Source of the DNA: Streptomyces sp. LHD-70
GTDB lineage: Bacteria > Actinomycetota > Actinomycetes > Streptomycetales > Streptomycetaceae
Direction: 5' to 3'
DNA: 64,000 nt
NCBI RefSeq assembly: GCF_031157275.1
Contig: NZ_JAVIFW010000002.1
Span: 620,001 to 684,000, forward strand
The notes under the pieces were generated by a model, which searched no databases, was not told the origin of the DNA, and saw only the letters and a program-made list of their open reading frames with translations. Made by a program: the position numbers and the translations under genes. Position 1 is the stretch's first letter. Each line of letters begins with the position of its first letter. Below are positions 50,655-59,521 of this stretch, one piece after another.

Positions 50655-51899
50655 ATGCCGGAAAAACGTCTGACGGAAAAACTCGACCAGTTGACACCCA
50701 CCACCACCCCCGAGGCACAGGGCGGCCGCAGCAGGTTCATTCCGCTTCTCGCCCTCGGCACGTTCGCCCTCGGCGTGGACGCCTACGTGATGGCCGGGCT
50801 GCTGCCGCTCGTCTCGGACGACCTGCACATCTCGGCGTCGTCCGCCGGGCAGATGGTCACCGTGTTCACGGTCTGCTACGCGCTGGGCGGGCCGGTCTTC
50901 GCCACGCTCCTCGCCAAACGGTCCGCGAAGGCCGTGCTCGCCGTGGCCCTGACGGTGTTCACGGTCGGCAACGCACTGACCGCCCTCGCGCCCTCGCTTG
51001 CCGTCCTGCTGATCTCGCGGGCGATCGCGGGCGTCGGCGCGGGCGTGTACTCCCCCATCGCCGCCGCCACGGCGGCGGGCCTCACCGCCCCGGAGCGGCG
51101 CGGCCGCGCCCTGGCCACCGTCATGGGCGGACTGAGCATCGGCACCGTCATCGGCGTCCCCGCCGGGATGCTCCTCGCCTCGCACATCGGGTGGCGCGGC
51201 ACGCTGTGGCTGATCACCGCCCTCGGCGTGGTCGCCCTGCTCGGCATCACCCGCCTGCCGAAGATCGAGGTCAGCCCGCCGCCTCCGCTCGGCCAACGGG
51301 TACGTGCCCTGGCGAGCGGCCGGATCGCCGGGATCGTCGTCGTCTCGCTGCTCGGCGGCATCGCCAGCCTCGGCCTGTACACGTACCTCGCCGAGTTCCT
51401 CTCCGACGCCGCCGACACCTCCCAGACGGTCTGGGCCATGTGGGCCTGGGGCGCGGGCGGCATCATCGGCAGCCTGCTGATCGGCCCCGTCGTCGACCGC
51501 ACCCGTCGGCCGTTCGCCGCCGTCACCTGGATCCTCGTCCTGATCGTGGCCGCCCAGTTCGCGCTGCCCGCCGCCGCTCGGACCTCCGCGGTCCTGGCGA
51601 TCGTGCCGCTCGTGGTCTGGGGCGCGGCCGGCTGGGCCGTACAGGTGCCGCAGCAGCACCAGTTGATCGCCGCCCAGCCGCAACAGGCGCCGGTCGCCGT
51701 GTCGTTGAACAGCTCCGCCGTCTATCTCGGCAGCGGCATCGGGTCCGCGCTCGGCGGTCTCGTCCTGGGCCTAGGCGTCGGCCCGTCCGCCCTGCCGTAC
51801 TACACAGGCGCGCTCACCCTGCTCGCGCTCGTCCTGCACCTGACCGTCGTGCGGAGCACCACCCGGCGGGCGGGGCGGACCGCCGCTTCAACTCCCTGA
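50655..51899 (+). CDS. MFS efflux transporter (Cmx/arabinose-efflux type)
   Basis: Twelve-helix drug:proton antiporter of 414 residues. The opening FIPLLALGTFALGVDAYVMAGLLP and the motif-C-like GVGAGVYSPIAAATAAGL, with the loop after helix 4 (PERRGRALATVMGGLSIGTVIGVP), are typical of chloramphenicol and sugar efflux proteins of this group. A ~25-residue polar N-terminus precedes helix 1. It should be controlled through the dyad at 50614-50635. The following LysR gene, 85 bases later on the same strand, is a candidate regulator. Confidence 0.88.
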   Translation: MPEKRLTEKLDQLTPTTTPEAQGGRSRFIPLLALGTFALGVDAYVMAGLLPLVSDDLHISASSAGQMVTVFTVCYALGGPVFATLLAKRSAKAVLAVALTVFTVGNALTALAPSLAVLLISRAIAGVGAGVYSPIAAATAAGLTAPERRGRALATVMGGLSIGTVIGVPAGMLLASHIGWRGTLWLITALGVVALLGITRLPKIEVSPPPPLGQRVRALASGRIAGIVVVSLLGGIASLGLYTYLAEFLSDAADTSQTVWAMWAWGAGGIIGSLLIGPVVDRTRRPFAAVTWILVLIVAAQFALPAAARTSAVLAIVPLVVWGAAGWAVQVPQQHQLIAAQPQQAPVAVSLNSSAVYLGSGIGSALGGLVLGLGVGPSALPYYTGALTLLALVLHLTVVRSTTRRAGRTAASTP

Positions 51900-51984
51900 C
51901 CTGGGAAGACAGTCGCGGATGTGGTGGCCCTGCCGTCAACTCCCCCCGTCGGGGTTTTGAGGGCAGGGCATAGCATTACCGCCC

Positions 51985-52923
51985 ATGGATATCGGTCTGC
52001 GTCATCTGCGTTGCTTTCTCACCCTTGCCGAGGAACAGCACTTCACCTGGGCCGCTGACCGCCTCGGCATCTCCCAGCCCACGCTCAGCCGGCACGTTCA
52101 GCGCCTGGAGGGAGTGCTCGGCCGGGACCTGGTGGACCGCAGCACCCGCCACCCCCGCCTGACCGCCGAGGGCCGCCGCCTCCAAGCCGAACTCCAGGTC
52201 CTGCTGCCCCAGTTGGAGACCGCGCTGCGGCCCACCGAGCCGCGGGCCTCGCTGCGCCTCGGGTACGCCTGGGGCTTCCCCGTGCAGCGCGGCCGCCAGG
52301 CCCTCGCCACGCTGGAGGAGCGACACCTCGTCCTCGTCCAGACGGTGCGCCGCGACGACCGCACCGCCGGGCTGCGCGGGGGCGAGGTCGACGCCGCCCT
52401 GCTCTGGGACGCCGCCCCCGATCCGCGCCTCGTCACCACCGAGATCCTGCGCGAGCCGCGGATCGCCGCGGTCTCCCGGAGCTCCACCCTGGCCGTGCGC
52501 GAGCGCGTCAGCTGGCGCGACCTCGGGCGCCGCTGCCTCGTCGTCAACACCGTCAGCGGCACGCTCACGCCGCAGGACTGGCCGGCCGACGCCGCTCCCG
52601 AGATCGGCGCGGAGACCTCGAACATCGAGGAGTACCTGCACGCCGTCGCGGCCCGGCGCGGAGTCGGCGTCCTGCCGGTCTCGGTGGCCGCGCAGCACCC
52701 CGACCCGGACATCCTCTACCTGCCGCTCGACGGCGCCCCGCCCGCGGTCCTCACGTACGCCTATCCCCGCTCCGATCCGCACGCGTACGCGGCGACGTTG
52801 GGCGAAGTCCTGCGACAGGACCGGCCCGGAGCACGAGCCGCCCTCGCGATGGACCCGAAGCCCACGCAAGACCCGGACCCCGCGAAGGCCTCAGCCCGTT
52901 CGAAGGTGCTCCAGAGGTCTTGA
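51985..52923 (+). CDS. LysR-family transcriptional regulator
   Basis: Protein of 312 residues. The winged helix starts MDIGLRHLRCFLTLAEEQHF, then ADRLGISQPTLSRHVQRLEG. The effector domain is shorter and more Arg-rich than usual but has LRLGYAWGFPVQRGRQALAT and PDPDILYLPLDGAPP. TAGCAT is eight bases before the ATG, so a leaderless mRNA is plausible. The stop codon overlaps the -35 of the chitinase promoter. Possible regulator of the upstream exporter. Confidence 0.9.
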   Translation: MDIGLRHLRCFLTLAEEQHFTWAADRLGISQPTLSRHVQRLEGVLGRDLVDRSTRHPRLTAEGRRLQAELQVLLPQLETALRPTEPRASLRLGYAWGFPVQRGRQALATLEERHLVLVQTVRRDDRTAGLRGGEVDAALLWDAAPDPRLVTTEILREPRIAAVSRSSTLAVRERVSWRDLGRRCLVVNTVSGTLTPQDWPADAAPEIGAETSNIEEYLHAVAARRGVGVLPVSVAAQHPDPDILYLPLDGAPPAVLTYAYPRSDPHAYAATLGEVLRQDRPGARAALAMDPKPTQDPDPAKASARSKVLQRS

Positions 52924-52948
52924 CAAGACCATTGGCCTAGACCAGTTT
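52920..52948 (+). promoter_or_regulatory. Chitinase promoter with DasR operator
   Basis: TTGACA (52920-52925) and CAGTTT (52943-52948) are 17 bases apart. ATTGGCCTAGACCAGT (52931-52946) lies between them and fits the DasR consensus, a near-palindrome around TGGTCTAGACCA that controls chitinase and aminosugar genes in Streptomyces. Confidence 0.85.
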
Positions 52949-53025
52949 GTACGGCGCAGCACCAGCGGTGGCCACCGTCCCAGCACCACTCCTGCTTTCC
53001 CCGACTCCCCCCACAGGAGGCAGCA

Positions 53026-54069
53026 GTGCACCGCTCCACGCACAAAGTCAGGAACAGAGTGCTCGGCGCGAGCGTCGCGGCGGTCGCCGCGGGCGCGCTC
53101 GCGTTCGCCGGTACGGCCACGGCCACGCAGGTCGGCGGCGGTTCGGCCGAGGAGGCCGGGTTCCAGGTCTCGGTCGGCGCCGAGGCGGTCCCGAAGCACG
53201 CGGTGACCGGCTACTGGCAGAACTTCAACAACGGCGCCACCGTGCAGAAACTCGCCGATGTCCAGGACGAGTACGACATCATCGCCGTCGCCTTCGCGGA
53301 CGCCACCGGCACCCCGGGCCAGGTGAAGTTCAACCTCGACTCGGCCGGGCTCGGCGGGTACACGGTGGACGCCTTCAAGGCCGACATCAAGGCGAAGCAG
53401 GCCGCGGGCAAGTCCGTGATCCTGTCCGTCGGCGGCGAGAAGGGCACGGTCGCGGTCAACGACGCGGCGTCGGCGACGGCGTTCGCGGACTCGGTCTACG
53501 CGGAGATGCAGGAGTACGGCTTCGACGGCATCGACATCGACCTGGAGAACGGGCTCAACTCCACATACATGTCGCAGGCCCTGAAGTCGCTCGCGCAGAA
53601 GGCGCCGGGGCTCGTCATCACGATGGCGCCGCAGACGATCGACATGCAGTCGCCGCAGAACGAGTACTTCAAGACGGCGCTGAACATCAAGGACATCCTG
53701 ACCGTCGTCAACATGCAGTACTACAACAGCGGTTCGATGCTGGGCTGCGACGGCAAGGTCTACTCGCAGGGCACCGTCGACTTCCTGACGGGCCTCGCCT
53801 GCATCCAGCTGGAGAACGGCCTCGACCCGTCGCAGGTGGGCATCGGCACCCCCGCCTCGCCGAAGGCCGCGGGCGGCGGGTACGTCGAGCCCTCCGTGGT
53901 GAACGCCGCCCTCGACTGCCTCGCCAAGGGCACGAACTGCGGTTCGTTCAAGCCGTCGAAGACGTACCCGGGGATCCGGGGTGCGATGACGTGGTCGACC
54001 AACTGGGATGCGGCGGCGGGCAGTTCGTGGTCGGGCACGGTCGGGCCGCACGTGCACGCGTTGCCGTAG
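53026..54069 (+). CDS. Secreted GH18 chitinase
   Basis: Extracellular chitinase of 347 residues. The signal peptide covers about residues 1-34. The GH18 barrel opens AVTGYWQNFNNG and has the catalytic motif DGIDIDLE (167-174, E174 the proton donor), with the MQYYN substrate strand and a final AMTWSTNWD. No carbohydrate-binding module is present, only the catalytic domain. GTG 53026 follows AGGAGG. DasR should repress it in the absence of chitin-derived sugars. Confidence 0.95.
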   Translation: MHRSTHKVRNRVLGASVAAVAAGALAFAGTATATQVGGGSAEEAGFQVSVGAEAVPKHAVTGYWQNFNNGATVQKLADVQDEYDIIAVAFADATGTPGQVKFNLDSAGLGGYTVDAFKADIKAKQAAGKSVILSVGGEKGTVAVNDAASATAFADSVYAEMQEYGFDGIDIDLENGLNSTYMSQALKSLAQKAPGLVITMAPQTIDMQSPQNEYFKTALNIKDILTVVNMQYYNSGSMLGCDGKVYSQGTVDFLTGLACIQLENGLDPSQVGIGTPASPKAAGGGYVEPSVVNAALDCLAKGTNCGSFKPSKTYPGIRGAMTWSTNWDAAAGSSWSGTVGPHVHALP

Positions 54070-54083
54070 GGCGCCGAGCCTCG

Positions 54084-54113
54084 CCGGAGGGGCTCGAATG
54101 TGAGCCCCTCCGG
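54084..54113. terminator. Terminator between chitinase and the Nramp-like gene
   Basis: Perfect 12-bp stem CCGGAGGGGCTC/GAGCCCCTCCGG with a six-base loop, between convergent genes. It shares the CCGGAGGGGCT core with the repeat family at 11218. Confidence 0.9.
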
Positions 54114-54138
54114 AGATCGAGGAGGCCCTCCGGCAGGA

Positions 54139-55443
54139 CTACCAGGGCAGCTCCCGCATCTGCTGCACGCACAGGACGATGAACAGCAACCCCGCCGCAG
54201 CCAGCATCACATTGCTGAGCCAGCCGTTCCGCCACTCCCCCGGCGTCCGCGAGGAGTTGAGCAGCCAGAGCAGCGTCGCCGCCAGGAACGGCATGAAGAA
54301 CGCCCCGAGCACGCCGTACACGATCACCAGGCCGAACGGCTGGTCCAGCCAGAGCAGGGCCATCGGCGGGAACGTCAGCCACAGCACATATCCGCGGAAC
54401 GCCCAGGACCGCTCCCGCTCGCCCGTCGCCACCTCGGCCACCCCGGCCTCGCCGGCCCCCTCGCCCCGCAAGCGGCCCACGAAGTCGGCGAACATCAGGC
54501 TCACGCCGTGCCACACGCCGATCAGGGACGAGAACGACGTGGCGAAGAAGCCGACCAGGAACAGCTTGGCCGTGGCGGCCCCGTACCGCTCCTCCAGGAT
54601 CGTGCCCAGGTCGATCAGGCCCTTGTCGCCCTGGGTGAGCGCGAGACCGGTCGTGTGCAGCAGCTCCGCGCCGACGATCAGCATCGCGACGACGAAGACA
54701 CCGGTCGTGACGTACGCGACCCGGTTGTCGAGCCGCATCACCTTCATCCAGCCGGGGTTGGTCCAGCCCTTGGCGTTCACCCAGTACCCGTACGCCGCCA
54801 TCGTGATCGTGCCGCCGACGCCGCCGACCAGGCCGAGGGTGTAGAGCAGCGAGCCGTCCGGCAGGACCGGGACCAGGCCCGCGAAGGCCTCGGCGAGGTT
54901 CGGCGTGACGCGGATCGCGACGTAGACGACGACCACGAACATGACGCCGATCAGGACCGTCATGGCCTTCTCGAAGACCGCGTACTTGTTGAACCAGACG
55001 AAGACGAGGCCGACCAGGCCCATCCCGATGGCCCACACCTTGAGGTCGGGCCCGTCCGGGAAGAGCGCGACGAGCGGCAGCGCGGAGGACGACATCGCCG
55101 TGGCGCCGTAGACGAAGCCCCAGATGACCACGTAGATCGCGAAGTAGACCGTGGTCCACTTGCCCAGGCTCTGCCAGCCGTCGAAGAGGGTGCGGCCGGT
55201 GGCGAGATGCCAGCGGCCCGCCGCCTCCGCCAGGGAGATCTTCACGAGGCAGCCGATCACGGCGGCCCACATCAGCGTGTATCCGAACTTGCTGCCCGCG
55301 ATCAGCGTGGCCACCAGGTCACCCGCGCCGACACCGGTCGCGGCGACCACGATGCCCGGGCCGATATAGCGCCAACTGGACTTGCGCGGCTGCGCACCGT
55401 CTTCCACTGCCCCGCCTCTGATGTTGCCGTTCGTGTCCGCCAT
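54139..55443 (-). CDS. Nramp-related transporter lacking the canonical metal motifs
   Basis: Membrane protein of 434 residues with about eleven helices and the Nramp/LeuT-like arrangement. Helix 1 reads GPGIVVAATGVGAGDLV and helix 6 TITMAAYGYW, so the DPGN and MPH metal-coordination motifs of true manganese/iron Nramps are missing. Related divergent members are thought to carry magnesium or other substrates, or unknown ones. It converges with chitinase and is divergent from the M14 peptidase across a 237-base gap that has no other gene. Confidence 0.87.
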   Translation of the reverse strand: MADTNGNIRGGAVEDGAQPRKSSWRYIGPGIVVAATGVGAGDLVATLIAGSKFGYTLMWAAVIGCLVKISLAEAAGRWHLATGRTLFDGWQSLGKWTTVYFAIYVVIWGFVYGATAMSSSALPLVALFPDGPDLKVWAIGMGLVGLVFVWFNKYAVFEKAMTVLIGVMFVVVVYVAIRVTPNLAEAFAGLVPVLPDGSLLYTLGLVGGVGGTITMAAYGYWVNAKGWTNPGWMKVMRLDNRVAYVTTGVFVVAMLIVGAELLHTTGLALTQGDKGLIDLGTILEERYGAATAKLFLVGFFATSFSSLIGVWHGVSLMFADFVGRLRGEGAGEAGVAEVATGERERSWAFRGYVLWLTFPPMALLWLDQPFGLVIVYGVLGAFFMPFLAATLLWLLNSSRTPGEWRNGWLSNVMLAAAGLLFIVLCVQQMRELPW

Positions 55444-55680
55444 GCCGCCTCCCCGTCGTCCGGGGCTCGTCCCCGAGTACGAGTACGTCAGTGATCGTGG
55501 TCACCAAAGCGTGAACCCGCAGATCGCACAAGGGGTTTGACCGACGGCCGTCTTGACTGCCCCTTTACTCCCACCCCTTGCTCTTGACCCGTCCATGCCA
55601 GGGGCCCACGATGAGCGGCTGAGCACCACCCCCCAAATGGTTCCAACAGACGCTCCACCCCCCACATTTCAGGAGAGCTC

Positions 55681-57027
55681 ATGCGTATACGCGTACGCAG
55701 CAAACGCGGTGCCGCCCTGGCGGCGCTCGTGGCGGTGGCGATAGCCGCACCGCTGACCGCCAACGCCACACCGTCCGGCGACGATCCGAAGCCGCGGGCC
55801 GAGGCCGCCGCGAAGGCCGACGACCAGCGGATCAGGCAGTACGAGATCCACGGCCCGTCGACGGCCGCCGACCGTACGAAGATCGCCTCGTCCGGGGTCT
55901 CGGTCGACGAGGCGCGGGACCACTCCGTGGTCGTCTCCGCCACCGCCGAACAGGCCGAACTCCTGCGCGGCCAGGGCCACAAGCTGAAGGCGCTGGCCGG
56001 ACCGCCCTCCCGCCTCGGCGGCAAGGCGGCCGAGCCGAAGGACTTCCCGGCCGAGGACGCGAAGTACCACACGTACGCCGAGATGAACGAGGCGATAGAC
56101 AAGCAGATCGCCGCGCACCCGGACCTGATCAGCAAGAAGGTCATCGGCAAGTCCCACGAGGGCCGGGACATCATCGCGGTCAAGCTGAGCGACAAGGTCG
56201 CCGAGGACGAGGCCGAGCCCGAGGTCCTGTTCACCCACCACCAGCACGCGCGCGAGCACCTGACCGTCGAGATGGCGCTGTATCTGCTGAAGACCTTCGG
56301 CGACGGCTACGGCTCCGACGAGCGCGTGACGAAGATGCTCGACGAGCGCGAGGTCTGGATCGTCCCGGACGTGAACCCGGACGGCGGCGAGTACGACATC
56401 AAGACCGGCGAGTACCAGAGCTGGCGCCTCAACCGGCAGCCCAACGAGGGCGGCGACACCGGCACCGACCTCAACCGCAACTGGGCCTACAAGTGGGGCT
56501 GCTGCGGCGGCTCTTCGGACGTGCCGGGCTCGGAGACGTACCGCGGCAGCGAGGCCGAGTCGGCGCCGGAGACCAAGGTCGTCGCGGACTTCGTGCGCGG
56601 CCGTGTGGTGGACGGCAAGCAGCAGATCAAGGCGGCCATCGACTTCCACACGTACAGCGAGCTGGTGCTCTGGCCGTACGGCTACACCACCGACGACACC
56701 GCTGAGGGCCTCACGCAGGACGACCGGGACGCGCACGCCGCGGTCGGCGAGGCGATGGCCGAGTCCAACGGGTACACGCCGCAGCAGTCCAGCGACCTGT
56801 ACGTCACGGACGGGTCGATCGACGACTGGCTGTGGGGGGACCAGAAGATCTTCTCGTACACCTTCGAGATGTACCCGTCGTCGGCCGGCGGGGGCGGCTT
56901 CTACCCGCCCGACGAGGTGATCGAGAAGGAGACCAGCCGCAACAAGGACGCGGTGCTGCAACTCCTGGAGAACGCCGACTGCATGTACCGCTCCATCGGC
57001 AAGGAGGAGCAGTACTGCAAGGGGTGA
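55681..57027 (+). CDS. Secreted zinc carboxypeptidase (M14)
   Basis: Exported metallocarboxypeptidase of 448 residues. Residues 1-29 are a signal peptide ending TANA. A pro-region to about 120 is followed by the M14 domain. Zinc ligands are H189 and E192 in HQHAREHLT and H323 in DFHTYSE; the catalytic glutamate is E396 in YTFEMYP. The [10 protein letters not shown] loop carries substrate-binding Arg and Asn. It trims C-terminal residues from extracellular peptides. A polar C-terminus has two cysteines. Confidence 0.95.
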   Translation: MRIRVRSKRGAALAALVAVAIAAPLTANATPSGDDPKPRAEAAAKADDQRIRQYEIHGPSTAADRTKIASSGVSVDEARDHSVVVSATAEQAELLRGQGHKLKALAGPPSRLGGKAAEPKDFPAEDAKYHTYAEMNEAIDKQIAAHPDLISKKVIGKSHEGRDIIAVKLSDKVAEDEAEPEVLFTHHQHAREHLTVEMALYLLKTFGDGYGSDERVTKMLDEREVWIVPDVNPDGGEYDIKTGEYQSWRLNRQPNEGGDTGTDLNRNWAYKWGCCGGSSDVPGSETYRGSEAESAPETKVVADFVRGRVVDGKQQIKAAIDFHTYSELVLWPYGYTTDDTAEGLTQDDRDAHAAVGEAMAESNGYTPQQSSDLYVTDGSIDDWLWGDQKIFSYTFEMYPSSAGGGGFYPPDEVIEKETSRNKDAVLQLLENADCMYRSIGKEEQYCKG

Positions 57028-57033
57028 ACTCCC

Positions 57034-57369
57034 CTATTGGGAACGGCCGTTGAGGTAGAAGCCGAGGACCGGGGCGAGCTCCGCGAACCACTGCTGGAGC
57101 TGTTCCGGTCGCTTGGCGTCGACCATGCACTCGACGAACGCCCCGCTCGCGTGCGTCACGCCCACGCGCAGGCAGGTGCCCTGGCCGGTGAAGTGGACGT
57201 TGCCGACCTCGTGCCAGCCGAACTCGGCGGTCTGGCCGAAGTTCTCGAAGCACACCCCGACCGCGTCGACGACGACGGCCCGGCCCTTGTCGGTGGCCAG
57301 GAATTCCGGGCCCTGCGGGGGCGGAGGCTGCTGCGGAGGGTACGCGGGCGGGGGCGGGCCGAATGACAT
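57034..57369 (-). CDS. Small actinobacterial protein of unknown function
   Basis: Protein of 111 residues. A Pro-rich start (MSFGPPPPAYPPQQPPPPQG) precedes a mixed alpha/beta domain with GRAVVVDAVGVCFENFGQTAEFG, VHFTGQGTCLRVG and PEQLQQWFAELAPVLGFYL. No signal peptide or membrane helix. I do not recognise a family. It converges with the peptidase gene at six bases. Confidence 0.65.
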   Translation of the reverse strand: MSFGPPPPAYPPQQPPPPQGPEFLATDKGRAVVVDAVGVCFENFGQTAEFGWHEVGNVHFTGQGTCLRVGVTHASGAFVECMVDAKRPEQLQQWFAELAPVLGFYLNGRSQ

Positions 57370-57383
57370 GCGGAAATCCTAAG

Positions 57384-57425
57384 CAATCGCCGGACGGGCT
57401 CCACATGGAGCCCGTCCGGCGATTG
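57384..57425 (-). terminator. Very strong palindromic terminator after gntP
   Basis: A 20-bp perfect stem, CAATCGCCGGACGGGCTCCA and its complement, meets at a 2-base centre. It lies 34 bases past the gntP stop. It belongs to the same family as the CTCAAACGCCGGAGGGGCTG elements. Confidence 0.9.
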
Positions 57426-57459
57426 AGGACAGTGGGTAAGCCCCGCTAGACCAGCAGAG

Positions 57460-58935
57460 CTAGACCAGCAGACTCAAGAGCGCGGCCACCGCGAAGCCCG
57501 CCACGGACAGCACCGTCTCCAGCACGGTCCACGACTTCAAGGTGTCCCGCTCGGAGATGCCGAAGTACTTGGAGACGATCCAGAACCCGCCGTCGTTGAC
57601 GTGCGAGGCGAAGATCGAACCGGCCGAGATGGCCATGATGACCAGGGCGAGGAAGGGCTGCGAGTGGCCGCCGCCCTCCACCAGCGGGACGACGATGCCG
57701 GCGGTGGCGACGATCGCGACGGTCGCCGAACCCTGCGCGACGCGCAGCACCACGGAGATCAGGTACGCGAGCACGATGACCGGCAGGCCCATGCCGTTGA
57801 AGGCGTCGGCGAGCGCGTCCGCGATGCCCGAGCCCTTGAGGACGGCGCCGAAGACCCCGCCCGCGCCGACGACGAGCAGGATGTTGCCGACCGGCTTCAG
57901 GGACGCGGTGGAGACCTGCTCCAGGGACTTGCGGTGCCAGCCGCGGCGGATGCCGAGCAGCCAGTACGCGAGCAGCAGCGCGATCGTCAGGGCGACGAAG
58001 GGGTGGCCGAAGAACTCGATGACGGAGCGCAGCGTGGACTCGTCGAGGGCGATCGAGGAGAACGTCGCGGCGAGGATCAGGAACAGCGGCGTACCGATGA
58101 TGGTGAAGACCGTGGAGAGCGCGACCGGCTTCTCCGGGGCCTTGGCGCCGGACTCTGCGCGCTCGGCGGCGACGGCGGCCTTGGCCTCCTCGGTGGCCTC
58201 CAGCATGTCGTGCGGCACGGGCACGAAGAGGCGGTTGCCGATCCAGGCCGAGTAGGCCCAGGCGGCGAGCACGGCGGGGATGCCGCAGACGATGCCCATG
58301 ATGATGATCCAGCCGAGCGAGACGTTGAACAGTCCGGCGGCGGCGACGGGGCCGGGGTGCGGCGGCAGGAACGCGTGGGTCATGGACAGGCCCGCGAGCA
58401 GCGGCATGCAGTACAGGAGCATCGACTTGCCGGAGCGCTTGGCGGCGGCGTACACGATCGGCGCGAGGACGAAGATGCCGACGTCGAAGAAGACCGGGAT
58501 ACCGAAGATCAGGCCGGTCATACCCATGGCGAGCGGGGCGCGCTTCTCACCGAAGAGCCCGAGCAGCCGGGAGCTCAACACCTCGGCGCCGCCGGAGACT
58601 TCGAGTATGGCGCCGAGCATGGTGCCGAGGCCGATGATGATCGCGACGTGGCCGAGGATGCCGCCCATGCCGGACTCGATCATCGAGACGGCGTCGGACT
58701 TCTGGACGGTGCCGAAGAGTTCCGTGACGGAGAGGCCGGCCGCGAGTCCCACGGCGATGGAGACGGCGAGCAGGGCGACGAACGGCTGCAGCCTGACCTT
58801 GATGATCAGGAAGAGCAGCAGGGCGATACCGAGAACGGCGACGGTGAGCAGTCCCGCGGTGCCGTCGATGAAGTGGAGCAGTCCACCGGTGTGGGGTGGC
58901 GCCTCGGCGGGGGGCGCGGCGGCGGCAAGCAGCAT
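57460..58935 (-). CDS. GntP-family gluconate/organic acid permease
   Basis: Ion-proton symporter of about 491 residues with 12-14 helices. Conserved blocks include GSGMGGILGHVAIIIGLGTM, ATAGIVVPL and IMAISAGSIFASHVNDGGFW, all typical of GntP. Members import gluconate, fructuronate or D-serine-like acids. ATG 58935 is chosen because GGAG lies eight bases upstream; a TTG at 58956 is less likely. It sits at the end of a D-amino-acid catabolic locus, so a D-amino acid or N-acyl derivative is a plausible substrate. Confidence 0.92.
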   Translation of the reverse strand: MLLAAAAPPAEAPPHTGGLLHFIDGTAGLLTVAVLGIALLLFLIIKVRLQPFVALLAVSIAVGLAAGLSVTELFGTVQKSDAVSMIESGMGGILGHVAIIIGLGTMLGAILEVSGGAEVLSSRLLGLFGEKRAPLAMGMTGLIFGIPVFFDVGIFVLAPIVYAAAKRSGKSMLLYCMPLLAGLSMTHAFLPPHPGPVAAAGLFNVSLGWIIIMGIVCGIPAVLAAWAYSAWIGNRLFVPVPHDMLEATEEAKAAVAAERAESGAKAPEKPVALSTVFTIIGTPLFLILAATFSSIALDESTLRSVIEFFGHPFVALTIALLLAYWLLGIRRGWHRKSLEQVSTASLKPVGNILLVVGAGGVFGAVLKGSGIADALADAFNGMGLPVIVLAYLISVVLRVAQGSATVAIVATAGIVVPLVEGGGHSQPFLALVIMAISAGSIFASHVNDGGFWIVSKYFGISERDTLKSWTVLETVLSVAGFAVAALLSLLV

Positions 58936-58981
58936 GTGAGTAACTCCATTGTCCAAAAGGGGGATTGAGGGTGTGGGGGGT

Positions 58982-59021
58982 CACGGCACGGCGCGCCCGG
59001 GGGGAGCGACGCCGTGCCGTG
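58982..59021 (-). terminator. Intercistronic hairpin between ridA and gntP
   Basis: Perfect 12-bp stem CACGGCACGGCG/CGCCGTGCCGTG with a 16-base loop in the 117-base gap. It may reduce read-through so that gntP is made at a lower level, or end the ridA message. Confidence 0.65.
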
Positions 59022-59052
59022 GGCCTGGTGGAGCGGAGGGTCTAAAGCCACG

Positions 59053-59463
59053 TCAGCCGAGGACGGCCAGGGCGTCGATCTCGATGAGGAGGCCCTTGGG
59101 GAGACCGACGTACACGGTCGTACGGGCGGAGGCGGGGGCCTTGAGGCCCTGCTCCTCGAAGTACTCGTTGTAGATCTGGTTCATCTCGGCGAAGTGGTCC
59201 ACGTCCGTGAGGTAGACGCGCATCATCATCACGTCGTCCCAGGTGGCGCCGCCCTCTTCGAGGATCGCCTTGACGTTCGCGAAGGTCTGCAGGGTCTGCT
59301 CGCGCAGGGTCGGGCCTGCCGGGGTGGGGGCCTTGCCCTCCTCGGCGGGCAGGAAGCCGACCTGGCCGGCGACCTGGAGGATGTTGCCCTTCTTCACGCC
59401 GTGCGAGAACTTCGCGGGCGGGGCGGTGTGGGTGGCCGGGGTGAGGGCGGTCTTCTCGGTCAT
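59053..59463 (-). CDS. RidA-family enamine/imine deaminase
   Basis: Trimeric protein of 136 residues that hydrolyses reactive enamines and imines made by PLP-dependent dehydratases. Conserved blocks: ILQVAGQVGFLP, the catalytic-region ASARTTVYVGLPKGLLIEIDALA with Arg and Glu, and QTFANVKAILEEGGATWDDV. ATG 59463 follows AAGG. In this locus it fits the job of removing 2-aminoacrylate-type products of the D-amino acid deaminase encoded at 61531. Confidence 0.93.
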   Translation of the reverse strand: MTEKTALTPATHTAPPAKFSHGVKKGNILQVAGQVGFLPAEEGKAPTPAGPTLREQTLQTFANVKAILEEGGATWDDVMMMRVYLTDVDHFAEMNQIYNEYFEEQGLKAPASARTTVYVGLPKGLLIEIDALAVLG

Positions 59464-59521
59464 GAACCTTCTTCTTTCTGAGGGGTGTGGGTACGGCAGG
59501 TGCCGACGGGCTTCGACGGGC

